Program-made: the position numbers and the translations under genes | Shown here: piece by piece, positions 36,401 to 42,878 of the stretch | Layout of the letters: every line of letters begins with the position of its first letter | Position numbering within the stretch: position 1 is the first letter of the stretch | NCBI GenBank assembly: GCA_963600315.1 | Contig: CAVCAW010000029.1 | Coordinates: forward strand, 1-64,000 | Source of the DNA: UBA6382 sp963600315 | GTDB taxonomy: Bacteria; Bacteroidota; Bacteroidia; Bacteroidales; Bacteroidaceae | Direction: 5' to 3' | DNA length: 64,000 nt | Notes under the pieces: generated by a model | What the model was told of the DNA's origin: nothing | What the model saw: only the letters and a program-made list of their open reading frames with translations | Database searches by the model: none

Positions 36401-37725
36401 TTTCCGGTGAATGGACATGGTGGGCAGACCAAGTACCCATTAAGATCAACAATCCGAAGTTCCCACAACCAGGCTCGGTTGTCTACATCATGCAGGGCAA
36501 GCGTCTCGAGATGCCGATTCCGTCAAGTTCAGTCAGCTACCCCACACCTTTCACCCCGGGCTATCTGCTCCTGCAAGACGGTGCATCGCTCTATAGCAAC
36601 GGCAATCAGGTGAGTGTAGCTTACGTGGGTGTGGAGCGCAGCGTGCGCACTGACGGCTCCTTAGTCAGTCTGCCCTACCCGATGCAGTATCTCGGCACTG
36701 ACGCCGCCACCAACGGCGTGGGCACTCCGTCATATTCTTCTGACGGCGTGCTGGTCCTCACAAGAAACACCAACCTCGCGTCCTACAACTATAATGGAGT
36801 AGGTCGCTCGGCATGGAACTCCGCATTCAGCGTCAGCAACTCACCCTACTGGACTGCCCAAGCTTCAGACGAGACTACACCAGCCAACCAGGGTGTACTG
36901 GTGGTAGGTGCTGTCCTCAGCGATGCGACCACCCAGGGAACGACAGTCCGCTTCACTGCCCAAGGTGATCCCGACGACATGACCGACTATCTCTACACAG
37001 AAGCCTCAGGCGAGACTTACAAGACCGTCACTCTGACACAGTACGACGACCGCACGTCTACCGACGGTGCAGCCGACTTCACCGAGAAGGAAGACATGGG
37101 TTGGAACTGCATCGGTCTGCCCTATCTGGTTAGCGACTACAACACAGCAGCCACGGAGACCCTGACCGGCGACAGCCACTACAACATGGATATTCCTCAC
37201 ACCCTGTGGCTCTGGTATGACGGCAAGACTCGTCCCGACGGCACCACCCTCGATGGCGACGGCGGCTTCTACAGCGTTAGCTCATGGGACAACAGCGACT
37301 GGCACCTCGCCTCGGGCGAAAAGGCACGCATCTGGGTCGGCGAAGGCATCTTCACGCAGACAGCAGCCGTGGCAGACACCGAGGAACTCACCTTCTACCG
37401 CCCGAAATACACCGCCAGCTCTAACCCGTCACCGCAGTATGAAGGCAACGGCGACCTCACTGAAGCCACCGTCCTCAACGCACGCCACTATGCTGGCACT
37501 GCCGACGACAACGACATGCGTCAGGACTTCACCATACGCACCGACGGACGCACACTCCACATCGACGGACTCTCGGGTGGCGAAACCATCACTCTCTACG
37601 ATGCGGCAGGCCGCATCTACAGCAGAGCCACTGCCTCGGCAGGTCGCTTCACCACCGCTGTCCACGCCCCTGGAGTCTATATCATCAGAGTGGGCAACAG
37701 CTCCAAGAAAGTCACAATAAAATAA
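24496..37725 (+). CDS. 4409-residue beta-helix adhesin with T9SS-type tail
   Basis: One uninterrupted frame of 13.2 kb. A signal peptide (about residues 1-21) is followed by seven modules that each open with a strand like IRYVAKYGS or IIYVNPND, continue with a 'W...AI' segment, an EVWVAAGTYTPT-like strand and a GVSIYGGF-like strand, and then Asn/Gly-rich coils of right-handed parallel beta-helix. Module starts lie near residues 26, 571, 1005, 1691, 2193, 3028 and 3578. Residues about 1050-1240 form an AT-rich insertion resembling the lectin-like N-terminus of the next gene. The last 80 residues (ITLYDAAGRIYSRATA ... GVYIIRVGNSSKKVTIK) match a T9SS type A sorting domain. It is likely a surface adhesin; its ligand is unknown. 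It ends 12 bp before the next gene. Confidence 0.85.
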   Translation: MHRKTFCLLILMALLCHIGAAADEIRYVAKYGSYANDGKTWKTAKNNIQDAINDLVDNGLTGEVWVAAGTYTPTESTESTGGSTLYMSFKIPAGISVYGGFKGGENGEKTKDEREVLTPKSTGKFYKNYTILSGDLSSAAKFEWNYTKDQWNTSFYGNCYHVVTFATNGFDATTGRANPNGGGYRSALLEGCIIEHGNATNTEITGRPHNAYGGGVYMVDGAHLKQCVVRECVASRDGGGIYMDGGGYIERCFVTDCQALGIGTNYGYGGGVCMDGPDSYKNVPMIQRQSGISGCVGRMGGGLAIKANDTNGNNKYKIACTAMIIANNTATTEAGGVYMLKGGAITQTTIVNNKCNGAGVSINGMATGRSAGVYCRDNGILANSVLWGGKCDANNDIQYATSHSGNSQDLRPYVMYTALTKSDYTDWSGVIKNHAFKVSDYNTRKDAEQAGAVISSSESFPMFYHPTPKAGYIHENQQHQFFMNLIDGMTATDENGNAITDREAYDFQPTSRSGIAHKGVAVIDIDRDRQTPAMEVDWDIVGTQFNSRPTLGGYTTSSIAIRPEVDDANKKVNFYIDPNDKSGTEYDDIGSSWDQPVRFLNDALSFIRDDQALDTPVYCKSGYAINVYVKEGTVDNTNSRTTTRVRKTGFVMPSNTTLLGGYPSGNTGTDLTGRNNNAHPTTITGNVQDDYDLNVIHLLRFNEGTENTTIDGVYIRYANARSQIGRDDSGYTKGGAIAIYNSKNIKISNCLMVGNTASAGSAAFIYKSTGIQFENCIIRNNESREVDADGNFTSNTGNVVVGQESEVSFNHCDFIRNVGFAIDSYGKTKVTNSVFYGNMNQPVEDTRNNESRALYAVRLLDNGTYSGDHNLYDKKSATADFMTKLSADEQKTNEAILTYEYSETSNTYPRFLNPTKNAGVNTNGDATYYGRTVSYMPHNNNPMVNRASKIDDEGNANDDHSKWGNDMIGISRDFGGLPDIGSLENHEALDSDAADKSYSDGQKAYGTVMYVRDYNTYNADGTVATTDNSTTHADGTQRDGASWENAINGNAAYSFTYTYSKTTAPVTITPHTPTVSTSITAEDATVYKIGMLSNNSAGNTVYYATQNGNYLKSISDAITGDDFILLSASGGYYYIYNKTAKKYVTYTEVLRGENKVVLSDANTSNATWRLYPVNTSDNYHTYCIQPSSTDNSESSLAWNYYGGTGNNIGFYNGTDNNGKWQFITATAGSPTTTTTQETKNINGLQYAVSTVESEMAKNYTQRITHELEKSVSGTYTTTHTYQDLPADYTQREVWVGAGIYTNTSGYEVRNHVKVYGAFPKTGTPGKNERHPQLTTDIALSTANQGLTVSDYETILQTNSTKGATTYNLSVLSQPLECRVTTDHNTNVPADRVIYEGAEWDGFTIRYGYKTGISSSGSGGGRDGGAGLRLYENVTVSNCVIRDNVLKDGVKGRGAGVYVDGSTIINCYIMDNAGSGSEIYGGGMYMIKGTIYNSVIVGNSLSGSTIHGAGAFFESADFFNNTMVNNTGCGSIEVWTASAAEAHLTLYNSIIIAGDNKLVDRSNSTKITFKNCFLQSTNTANDAKNNTDYLVDETNKWYCGGTAFSAATCNPFAKTYTDAVKDYDFRIEQKDNYNAVNAGTEFIDLDNDGSSDITIPSFDMDYTDRVQDCEIDMGAYEYNGAYSIQPDLSSVDGQAIFYVTPDGRGNASATNPDNAACASKLQKVLDAAGRYKFTTPNKRVIVKVANSKTLADDGDETTYFKYYACRTTDVNNDDVRIWSIIVPRGVEVWGGYTDEWTSSSENGFYSKDSNDTVTDKRDITGNPTYFHSYYYNSSEKTNANTYHVVTFTDKVFDGDGNAYSTADYDASTNTLSHNSTYAEGGTYLEVNSKTNDRAVIDGIFITGGQADANTASSEVNINQYGGAAIVTDYAHVRNCIVRNNEATYGGALALTHGALVSGCLIDQNTADYGGAIYVFENGTILSDGTTINSKAGTGEAMDKNMAHVYTSTIVNNLANEQGGGIFFGQDDDNINVRVNSSVIWQNNSTNMANVSGLYNPTRTNETISTLEFFPFSYCGVQNLRMSGANNLSLGNLNKSGARFAGSKNAAGNNSTLAVETADEDFTRFSDFGYYALTDYSILVRTGMPSTEYTNLVNNLGLSQSDFTAVDRLVSTNKNRSYIEMGARALDKIISNGQLMLRLFVAQPTDINIDAAETMMNMKTTATAGSLEEYYSQEGSSFAYPMQSLQDALDYIIEKRSEFNDTKTGLLEEGANNLPFEICMGRGTFYPTRNTYGIYGNSPANTFAIPEGVSIYGGFAVGNPNKDYSFFGRYNKKGSDISSITDNTKPGTIAGNVVTVIENDADTTVTLMKNYEIEQMPIDKMLSSRRSNDNNGNNIIEPWEFQHQTVLSGDAEGQTYSGVYHVVTVVADQNVVGMLPKQLNSHEKANTTYHTMSYDDYIKKFGIGSFDYEEGQYVLLDGLQITGGTACNFIEGSTGFNSKYDFYCGGGLLVDGNRYCNDFNNWDGTTYDGTNSKGETWGNVVDKHNAQIGTAGYRDIPLNIVNCKFSDNEGGLGAAIYSNGTMDIYKSSFEHNKAHSGEETLKDANNIDRQVQYPGNGGAIVCTHQLGAYNTIFANNEAYSDNTSLEPHLFENIDNEGKNKMHSGSGGAIYMGPFGFFHLVNCNIVRNQANMYPAVFTLNPNPDLTNGRHGGVGLSNTLRPSSVYYNQFLNTVIWGNDISKASAKANDGNELFKFNARMICNYWLGSHAPEDSRYTSPSFTDADNMPTNQADLDADNDKEQSKYGEVAWFSAYEEGRGITPLNDADLRNNQYSPFTYARDLVHTAGQSQTPAIDTYQNCNILLSATNFDLEGPNFVNPAADPGYDGYDESSDWSPARLSNLTDNGSGQVAQTVELVNEEYIAKFDTYSDYASLPNRSVYYGGGNPYGYTSEKPGDLKIEGAYTVTRMLYGYENNKTYMPAGNMDYMTSAATGQKLYRISKDPNPTHDQTYIDIGVYEYAHTELQYTTNGDEVDILWVSPTEKPDNGLPDGSAWSQPTSDLQRAIETLLASRNGHRKEIRLMNGTFTPIYNIEDHLAFYIDTKTLNKSVTMTVKSRDDKGNVTAWNTGYGVKSLTIKGGYSEQIENVYDPESYPAIIRQQSRTNASSDRWDHLFYIADATQRYGYYNNGAEAYTDANGYGSYQEKDGSYDHTVNTIPIHLDGVTIVNNQARSGQNGAAIYYEDRTETEEVTPTTANMSVNTYFTDADKTIASTNNEPTNYYNRTVDKYYTDATYSTESATPTAYATYKYGETSANKIIISKSKVMNSGSYESNDNTTSAVYIGKNGGNALLYNDVMHSNLGNPLVSAVPTIIVNNTYALNNGRVDLNGDNTVTSYLDINQGSDGSDYDAEGGEMLSPSYRAAGTKSATITGSAIYNSVFWRNNYNGTQFTLPGYVSPDKSGDIFSHNAVTGIPTALYNTSATNYNVGLSDTNSDIIYGPNFTDPKVDATTTALVEARDFTIQPSQRLLNTGSDDLYNDKVGDSEQNIIDLAWNTTTRIDASGQTRFRFTIDRGAYEYQNNLNRIIYVNPNDMVTGLGNSWSSPIGYGQLQTAIDLAAVYHATWPTEEAYVLVKGSNTTNSDLHTGETITMRDGVSIYGSILPSMSKDCSYRLDESTGEYLYPNDVVNSYINLIRAERNGIAALNANKTRVSGIKLEAGASLDTDTTGYIASLVDGFDVTATTDDNTTGTVTAPVIDVQPKTGTAVLRNIIVHDNDLSATEGVNLANVDNALIYEALFRDNKVATTGYNLALGSTGYGVNLTVEGKTRGADGTVTYNGKGDADHLYYSIVNYAGQPATENTLSGHNYKLANHDLNYQLTENSTHIDEFDKKNPLTGVAKNLANYIHYSSYTDEDWNTILLDRDLLGTHRLLNNVTSENKIDRGAFETWRVENDFTCTSTYTCYVSEYSLQQDVFSGEWTWWADQVPIKINNPKFPQPGSVVYIMQGKRLEMPIPSSSVSYPTPFTPGYLLLQDGASLYSNGNQVSVAYVGVERSVRTDGSLVSLPYPMQYLGTDAATNGVGTPSYSSDGVLVLTRNTNLASYNYNGVGRSAWNSAFSVSNSPYWTAQASDETTPANQGVLVVGAVLSDATTQGTTVRFTAQGDPDDMTDYLYTEASGETYKTVTLTQYDDRTSTDGAADFTEKEDMGWNCIGLPYLVSDYNTAATETLTGDSHYNMDIPHTLWLWYDGKTRPDGTTLDGDGGFYSVSSWDNSDWHLASGEKARIWVGEGIFTQTAAVADTEELTFYRPKYTASSNPSPQYEGNGDLTEATVLNARHYAGTADDNDMRQDFTIRTDGRTLHIDGLSGGETITLYDAAGRIYSRATASAGRFTTAVHAPGVYIIRVGNSSKKVTIK

Positions 37726-37737
37726 GCACGGACTATT

Positions 37738-40700
37738 ATGAAATACAGCATCAACAAGATACTCGTCCTCCTCTGTCTGCTCACGGCGGGATTCACCAAT
37801 GCCGCAGCTGAAGACTATCTCTATGTCATCACTGACAACAACGGAAACTTCCTTGCCAACAACAGCGGCACACTCAGCAACTCCACATCTTTCAACCCCA
37901 AGACCTGCGTGTGGACTTGCTCGGGGAATGGTAGCGGAACATTGGCAAACCAGGGAAAATATCTGTATGCAAGCCTTTCTGCATTTAGCTCTTATTCGCT
38001 GTCAATAAATTCAAATTCCACAGAGTGGACGATATCTGGCAATAAAGTATATACTGGTTATCTTAATTCTTATTATATACAATTCAGTAACAACAGTTGG
38101 TCGACAAACAAATCCACGACCAATGCAGCCTCTTGCTACAGCGCAACCAAGGTCTCCACTGAAGCTGTAAAAAACTTGTCTGTCGAAGGCGACAAGAAGC
38201 AGGAGCTCAAGCACGTAGGTGACCGCCGCAGCTACAATGCCAAGATGTCGTATACCCCAGCCTACAACACCTGGACATTCAACGGCACTTCCTACTACTC
38301 ATCCACCGACGACTCCTACGTAAGCACCAACGCTCCCGAAGCCATCACCAACAAGGCTAACTACAAGTGGAGCAGTTCAGCATCGTCCAACGTCAAAATG
38401 ACCACCGATGACACCGACGACAGTAAAGCCACAGCCAGCTATGACAGCCGAATCACCACGCAAGACGAAAGCGACCAAGGTGAAGTGTCACTCATGGTCA
38501 CGGCTACCATTCCCGCCAGCAGTAGCAGCTTCTTGACCAGCGACATCATCGAGACGGCATCTGTCACCGAGACCTTGCTCACACGCAGCGTAGCCACCAT
38601 CACTGCCAACGTTGACAAAAGCACCATCAGCATTGACGAAACAGCCAAAATCACCGCCACCGCATCGTCGGGCGGCACCATAAGCTATTCGTCAAGCAAT
38701 ACCGACATAGCCACCGTCAGCACCGACGGCACCGTCACCGCCGTCAGCACTGGTGGAGCGGAGACTGCCACTGTCACCATCACCCTGACTACACCGCAGA
38801 CCGACGACTACGAAGCTGCTAGCTCCACCGTCGACATCACGGTGACCCGGCGGCCCAACCCTGTGGCTGCCGCTGCCGACAAGACAGAACTCTACGTTGG
38901 CGAGACAGCCAAAATTACCGTCAGCCAAAACACATCGGGCGGCACCATCAGCTATTTGTCAGAAAACGAAGCTCTCGCCACCGTGGGCAGCGACGGAACC
39001 ATCACCGCAGTCAGCACCGGCGGCGTGTCATCAGCCTCAGTGGCTATAAAGGTGACTTCGGCACAGTCTGGCGACTATCAAGTCGGCACCTCCTACGTCA
39101 TCGTTTCAATCAAGAAGCGTCCCACCACGCTGAGCCTCGCCTACGACAAGTCGACCACCACCTACGGCAACCAAGCCCCCGTTCTGACGCAGTGCAAACT
39201 GACCGATGCCACCACCGGCAGCGAAATCTCCGGCAACGTGTCGTTCACTTCGTCCAGCCAGTGCATCACCCTCAACAATGCCATGGGTGAACTCACCGTC
39301 CACAAGGCGGGCACCGCAGTCATCACCGCCACCTTCACCGGCAACGACACCTACGATGCCGCAACAGCCAAATTCACAATAACCGTCAACAAGGCACCCA
39401 CACTACTCACTTTTCCGCAAAGTGACTACGTGGCACAGCTGAGCCACACCTTCACGTCGCCCACCGCTACACTCATGCCAGCAGAGGCAGGCAACGTGAC
39501 CTATAGCTTCACCAGCGACACCGACGGACTGATAACCATCAACTCCACCACCGGCGAGGTACAGACCAACACCCTCACCGGCACAGCCACCGTCACCGCC
39601 ACCTTTGCAGGCAACGACTGCTACGAGGCAGCTACTGCGTCCTACACACTGCTCGTGTCGACAAAGGCCATGCCTACGCTGTCTGCCTCCGTCAAACCCC
39701 TCTTCTATGTTGACGAGACAAACCAAGCCACTGCCTCCACCAACAGCACCAATGGCTGCAAGTTTGAGAGCACCGACACCGACGTCATCACAGTAGACGC
39801 CGATGGCACCATCACTGCCGTAGGCGAAGGCTATGCAGCTGTCAGGGTAACATCACTCGAAGACGACACCTATGTGGAGTATTACGAAGACTACCCTATC
39901 AACGTCTTCCGCTACCCCACCCAACTCACTTTTTCTTATCCGCAAACCATCTATTTCACCGACCACGAGGGAGAAATCAGTCCGTCGCTATCACTCATCG
40001 AGACGGCTACAAACACCACGGTAGACTTCGGCTCGCTGATGTCCTTCAATACCTCAGATGCCAACGTAGTCACCGTCGATGCCCTCACAGGTCACGTGAC
40101 CATCAAGGGCAGCGGCATCGCTGTCGTTACAGCCACCTACGGAGGTAATCGCAAATATCAATCCACGTCAAGCACTTTCATAATGATGATTAACTACGCC
40201 TCTAAGCCAGGTTCATTCATCTATCTCAAAGACGCATCGGGCAACTACCTCTCTGCCGACGGCACCACAGTGAGCACCACCGCCACCCAAGACGCATCAG
40301 CCTTGATATGGTACGGCACAGACCGCTCACTGCTCTTCTACCAGTGCGGTCGCTACCTTGGCTCAGCCGCACCGACGCTCGCCCCTGTCGTAGCTATGGG
40401 CGAGAGCGGCACCAGCTTCACCTACACCCACACCGACGACAAGACTATCATCAGCGACGGCACGCAAAACCTCTCCATGAACGGCAACGACACCTGGACC
40501 GTCGAACAAGCCCTAAGTCTCCCCCTCACATTCAAGAGCGTAGGCCACGGCTACTCCACCCTCTACAGTCCCTGTGCACTGCAATGTCCTGCCGGCGTGA
40601 CAGCCTTCTACCCCACCAGCCGCACTGCCGACGACACTGGAGCTGCCGACTACGTGATTACACTCCAGTCCTTGTTGGCGGGAGTTATTCCCAAGAACAC

Positions 40701-41142
40701 CCCCGTGGTGCTCTACACTTCAGATATCGACACCTACCAGTTCACCATCATCGACTCTGACACCACCACACCCAACGACCAGTGGAGCGGACTGGCAGGA
40801 ACCATGCCCGCCATCACCACCGCATCGGCCTACCAGGGCACACAGTTCCCCTACACCCTGCAGCCCGACAAGTCAGGCTCGGCAGGCTTCTACCCCTGGC
40901 AGAGCAACTACCACTCCACCATCGAACCATTCAGATGCTACATACCCGGTGCCAATGCGGCGCAGTCCAAGGGCTTCCGCTTCAGCATTAACAACGACGA
41001 CGTCACCGGCATCAGCACAATCACTACCGACACCGCTGACGACACCATCTACAACATCAATGGCACAGCGCTGGGCACCGAACTGAACACACTGCCGGCA
41101 GGCATCTATATCCGCAATGGCAAGAAGATACTCAAGCGTTAG
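37738..41142 (+). CDS. Ig-like repeat surface protein with T9SS-type tail
   Basis: A 1134-residue exported protein. Signal peptide about 1-25; residues about 26-150 form a lectin-like domain similar to the insertion in the preceding adhesin. Tandem Ig-like (BIG2-type) domains span about 265-820, seen in repeated phrases such as SSNTDIATVSTDGTVTAVS and SENEALATVGSDGTITAVS. A second lectin-like segment near 825-925 (FIYLKDASGNYLSADG) and a final beta domain follow. The C-terminus YNINGTALGT...LPAGIYIRNGKKILKR is a short T9SS-like sorting signal. Twelve bp after the giant adhesin and just before a terminator, it closes the operon. Confidence 0.82.
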   Translation: MKYSINKILVLLCLLTAGFTNAAAEDYLYVITDNNGNFLANNSGTLSNSTSFNPKTCVWTCSGNGSGTLANQGKYLYASLSAFSSYSLSINSNSTEWTISGNKVYTGYLNSYYIQFSNNSWSTNKSTTNAASCYSATKVSTEAVKNLSVEGDKKQELKHVGDRRSYNAKMSYTPAYNTWTFNGTSYYSSTDDSYVSTNAPEAITNKANYKWSSSASSNVKMTTDDTDDSKATASYDSRITTQDESDQGEVSLMVTATIPASSSSFLTSDIIETASVTETLLTRSVATITANVDKSTISIDETAKITATASSGGTISYSSSNTDIATVSTDGTVTAVSTGGAETATVTITLTTPQTDDYEAASSTVDITVTRRPNPVAAAADKTELYVGETAKITVSQNTSGGTISYLSENEALATVGSDGTITAVSTGGVSSASVAIKVTSAQSGDYQVGTSYVIVSIKKRPTTLSLAYDKSTTTYGNQAPVLTQCKLTDATTGSEISGNVSFTSSSQCITLNNAMGELTVHKAGTAVITATFTGNDTYDAATAKFTITVNKAPTLLTFPQSDYVAQLSHTFTSPTATLMPAEAGNVTYSFTSDTDGLITINSTTGEVQTNTLTGTATVTATFAGNDCYEAATASYTLLVSTKAMPTLSASVKPLFYVDETNQATASTNSTNGCKFESTDTDVITVDADGTITAVGEGYAAVRVTSLEDDTYVEYYEDYPINVFRYPTQLTFSYPQTIYFTDHEGEISPSLSLIETATNTTVDFGSLMSFNTSDANVVTVDALTGHVTIKGSGIAVVTATYGGNRKYQSTSSTFIMMINYASKPGSFIYLKDASGNYLSADGTTVSTTATQDASALIWYGTDRSLLFYQCGRYLGSAAPTLAPVVAMGESGTSFTYTHTDDKTIISDGTQNLSMNGNDTWTVEQALSLPLTFKSVGHGYSTLYSPCALQCPAGVTAFYPTSRTADDTGAADYVITLQSLLAGVIPKNTPVVLYTSDIDTYQFTIIDSDTTTPNDQWSGLAGTMPAITTASAYQGTQFPYTLQPDKSGSAGFYPWQSNYHSTIEPFRCYIPGANAAQSKGFRFSINNDDVTGISTITTDTADDTIYNINGTALGTELNTLPAGIYIRNGKKILKR

Positions 41143-41219
41143 GCAACGGTCTCTTGGCTACCCCCCCCCAAGGCCATCCCGCCCGACAAGCGGCTCAAAA
41201 GTTCTAAGCTAACATATCA

Positions 41220-41257
41220 GGCAACCGAGACACATCGTCCCGGTTGCCATTTTTTTT
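41220..41257 (+). terminator. Terminator of the pilus-adhesin operon
   Basis: Stem GGCAACCG/CGGTTGCC extended by GAC/GTC with small bulges, a 5-nt loop, then eight Ts (41250-41257). It lies 78 bp after the last stop. A nine-C tract (41161-41169) lies between the stop and the stem. Confidence 0.85.
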
Positions 41258-41298
41258 GCCCTTAAATTATCAAGAGACCCTTTCAATTGCGAGACACC

Positions 41299-42553
41299 TC
41301 ACAGCCCAAGGCTGTCTGGTTTCATCAAGAAATCCAGCAGTCCCCTCGTAAGGATGCCATTCTCATCACGCCAAGGCTTTATTCCATCTTTCACAATGAT
41401 TATTTTCTTGAAAGAATCGTTTATTCGCAGTAATGAAGCCGTTTCCTGATAGCGTTTGTTTTCGTCGGGCAAGACCAAAGCAGATTGAATATAGTATCTC
41501 TGGTTACCTTCATTCACAACAAAATCCACCTCGAGTTGCTGGCGTTGCCACTTACCTTCCCTGTCAACTAGGCGCTGCTCCACAACTCCGACATCCACCC
41601 CGCAACCTCTACGCTTCAATTCGTTGTATATGATGATATTCTCCATGATATGCGTTTCCTCCTGTTAGCGCATACCCAAAATAGCATTTCGCAATCCAAG
41701 ATCAGAAAAATAATATTTCGCAAGACTGCCGATGTGTTTTTTACCCTTGACATCATATCTCTCTGACTTTTCTATCAAAAAAGCATCTTGCATATAGCCA
41801 AGATAACGGTCAATAGTTACCGAATCAATGTTTACATTCTTAACACTCTTAAAACTATTTGCCAGTCTCGTAGGATTGTTGGGGGTACCTATGCAAGAAG
41901 CCACAATCCTTACAAGCTCTTCAAACTCCGCCTTATTTTTAATATGCTGTCGCTCTAAGATATCTATCAGATAAACACTTTCAAACAGATTGTTGAGGTA
42001 ATCAATTTTCTTCTCTCTGTTTCGAGTGACAATATATGTGGCAGTCCACCATAAGTATAATAGTCATTCCACGCTTCTGCAGGCGACAGCCCACTACCCT
42101 CACAGTATTCTGAAAGAGAAAGAGGATAGAGACGAATCTCGTCTCCTCGACCACGAAACTCCGTGACGATGTCGCTCGACAAGAATTTCGAATTGCTTCC
42201 AGTTACGTAAATATCGGCATTATCTATACGCAGCAAACTATTCAAGACCTCTTCGAATCGAGGGACAATCTGAATTTCATCCAACAGAATATAGTAAAGC
42301 CGTCGTCCGTCATTCTTGCCTTTATACTCTTATATAGTGTTAGCGGCTCACGCAGACCAGTGCTTTCAATGTCATCAAGTGCTATCTGTATTATGTGATT
42401 AGCGTCGACACCAACATTGATTAAATATTGCTTGAACAATTTGAACAACAGATATGACTTACCACAACGCCTGATGCCCGTCACTATTTTAATCAGACCA
42501 TTTTGCTTGCCGTCTATCAGTTGTTGTAAATAGAAATCTCTCTTTATTTGCAT
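41299..42553 (-). pseudogene. Broken AAA+ ATPase with DUF4143 C-terminus
   Basis: Four fragments on the minus strand together spell a normal AAA_14/DUF4143 ATPase of about 410 residues. Fragment 1 (42553-42242) carries the P-loop VTGIRRCGKSYLLFKLF. Fragment 2 (42284-41967) has Walker B LLDEIQIVPRFEE and TYGGLPHILSLETE. Fragment 3 (41904-41665) has VTIDRYLGYMQDAFLI. Fragment 4 (41646-41299) has the nuclease-like VDFVV tail. One frameshift lies near 42330, a second near 42000, and an in-frame TAA at 41665-41667 replaces a codon before QEETHIMENI, most simply a CAA-to-TAA change. A perfect palindrome sits directly upstream. Function of intact relatives is poorly known. Confidence 0.85.
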
Positions 42554-42566
42554 AACATCTTGTCTT

Positions 42567-42604
42567 ACGCGGAATTTTTGGCAACATTGCCAAAAATTCC
42601 GCGT
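42567..42604. repeat. Perfect 38-bp palindrome upstream of the broken ATPase gene
   Basis: Two perfect 18-bp arms (ACGCGGAATTTTTGGCAA and its complement) separated by 2 bp, 13 bp upstream of the ATPase start codon. It may be an operator, a 5' RNA hairpin, or the end of a mobile element. A second, unrelated hairpin is at 42664-42695. Confidence 0.8.
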
Positions 42605-42663
42605 ACAGATTGTCTCTTTTTATTTGACTGATGCCACATTAAAAGTCACATAACGCCGCATAA

Positions 42664-42695
42664 TTAGCGACAAAATTGGCATCTTTTGTCGCTAA
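42664..42695. repeat. 12-bp inverted repeat in the ATPase-trpB2 gap
   Basis: TTAGCGACAAAA (42664-42675) and its exact complement (42684-42695) with an 8-nt loop. There is no adjacent T-run beyond the arm itself. It sits between two divergently read genes, so it could be a regulatory site for either. Nothing else was seen in the 42605-42806 gap. Confidence 0.55.
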
Positions 42696-42806
42696 GCCAA
42701 ACAATAACGCTTAACATCTCTACTCATGCGCCATCTATGTGCCCTAAATATCTCCAAAGAGTCAACAACATGATGCTGCCCTACTCCCTAACCCGAAGAA
42801 ATTCGT

Positions 42807-42814
42807 TAACTTTG
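42807..42814 (+). promoter_or_regulatory. Putative -7 box for trpB2
   Basis: TAACTTTG matches TAnnTTTG, 64 bp before the trpB2 start. No clear -33 element. Confidence 0.5.
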
Positions 42815-42878
42815 ACTGCGCATTTCACCAACATAGTTTTATTCAGACACAAATTATCATCATAAAACACATAAAGAC

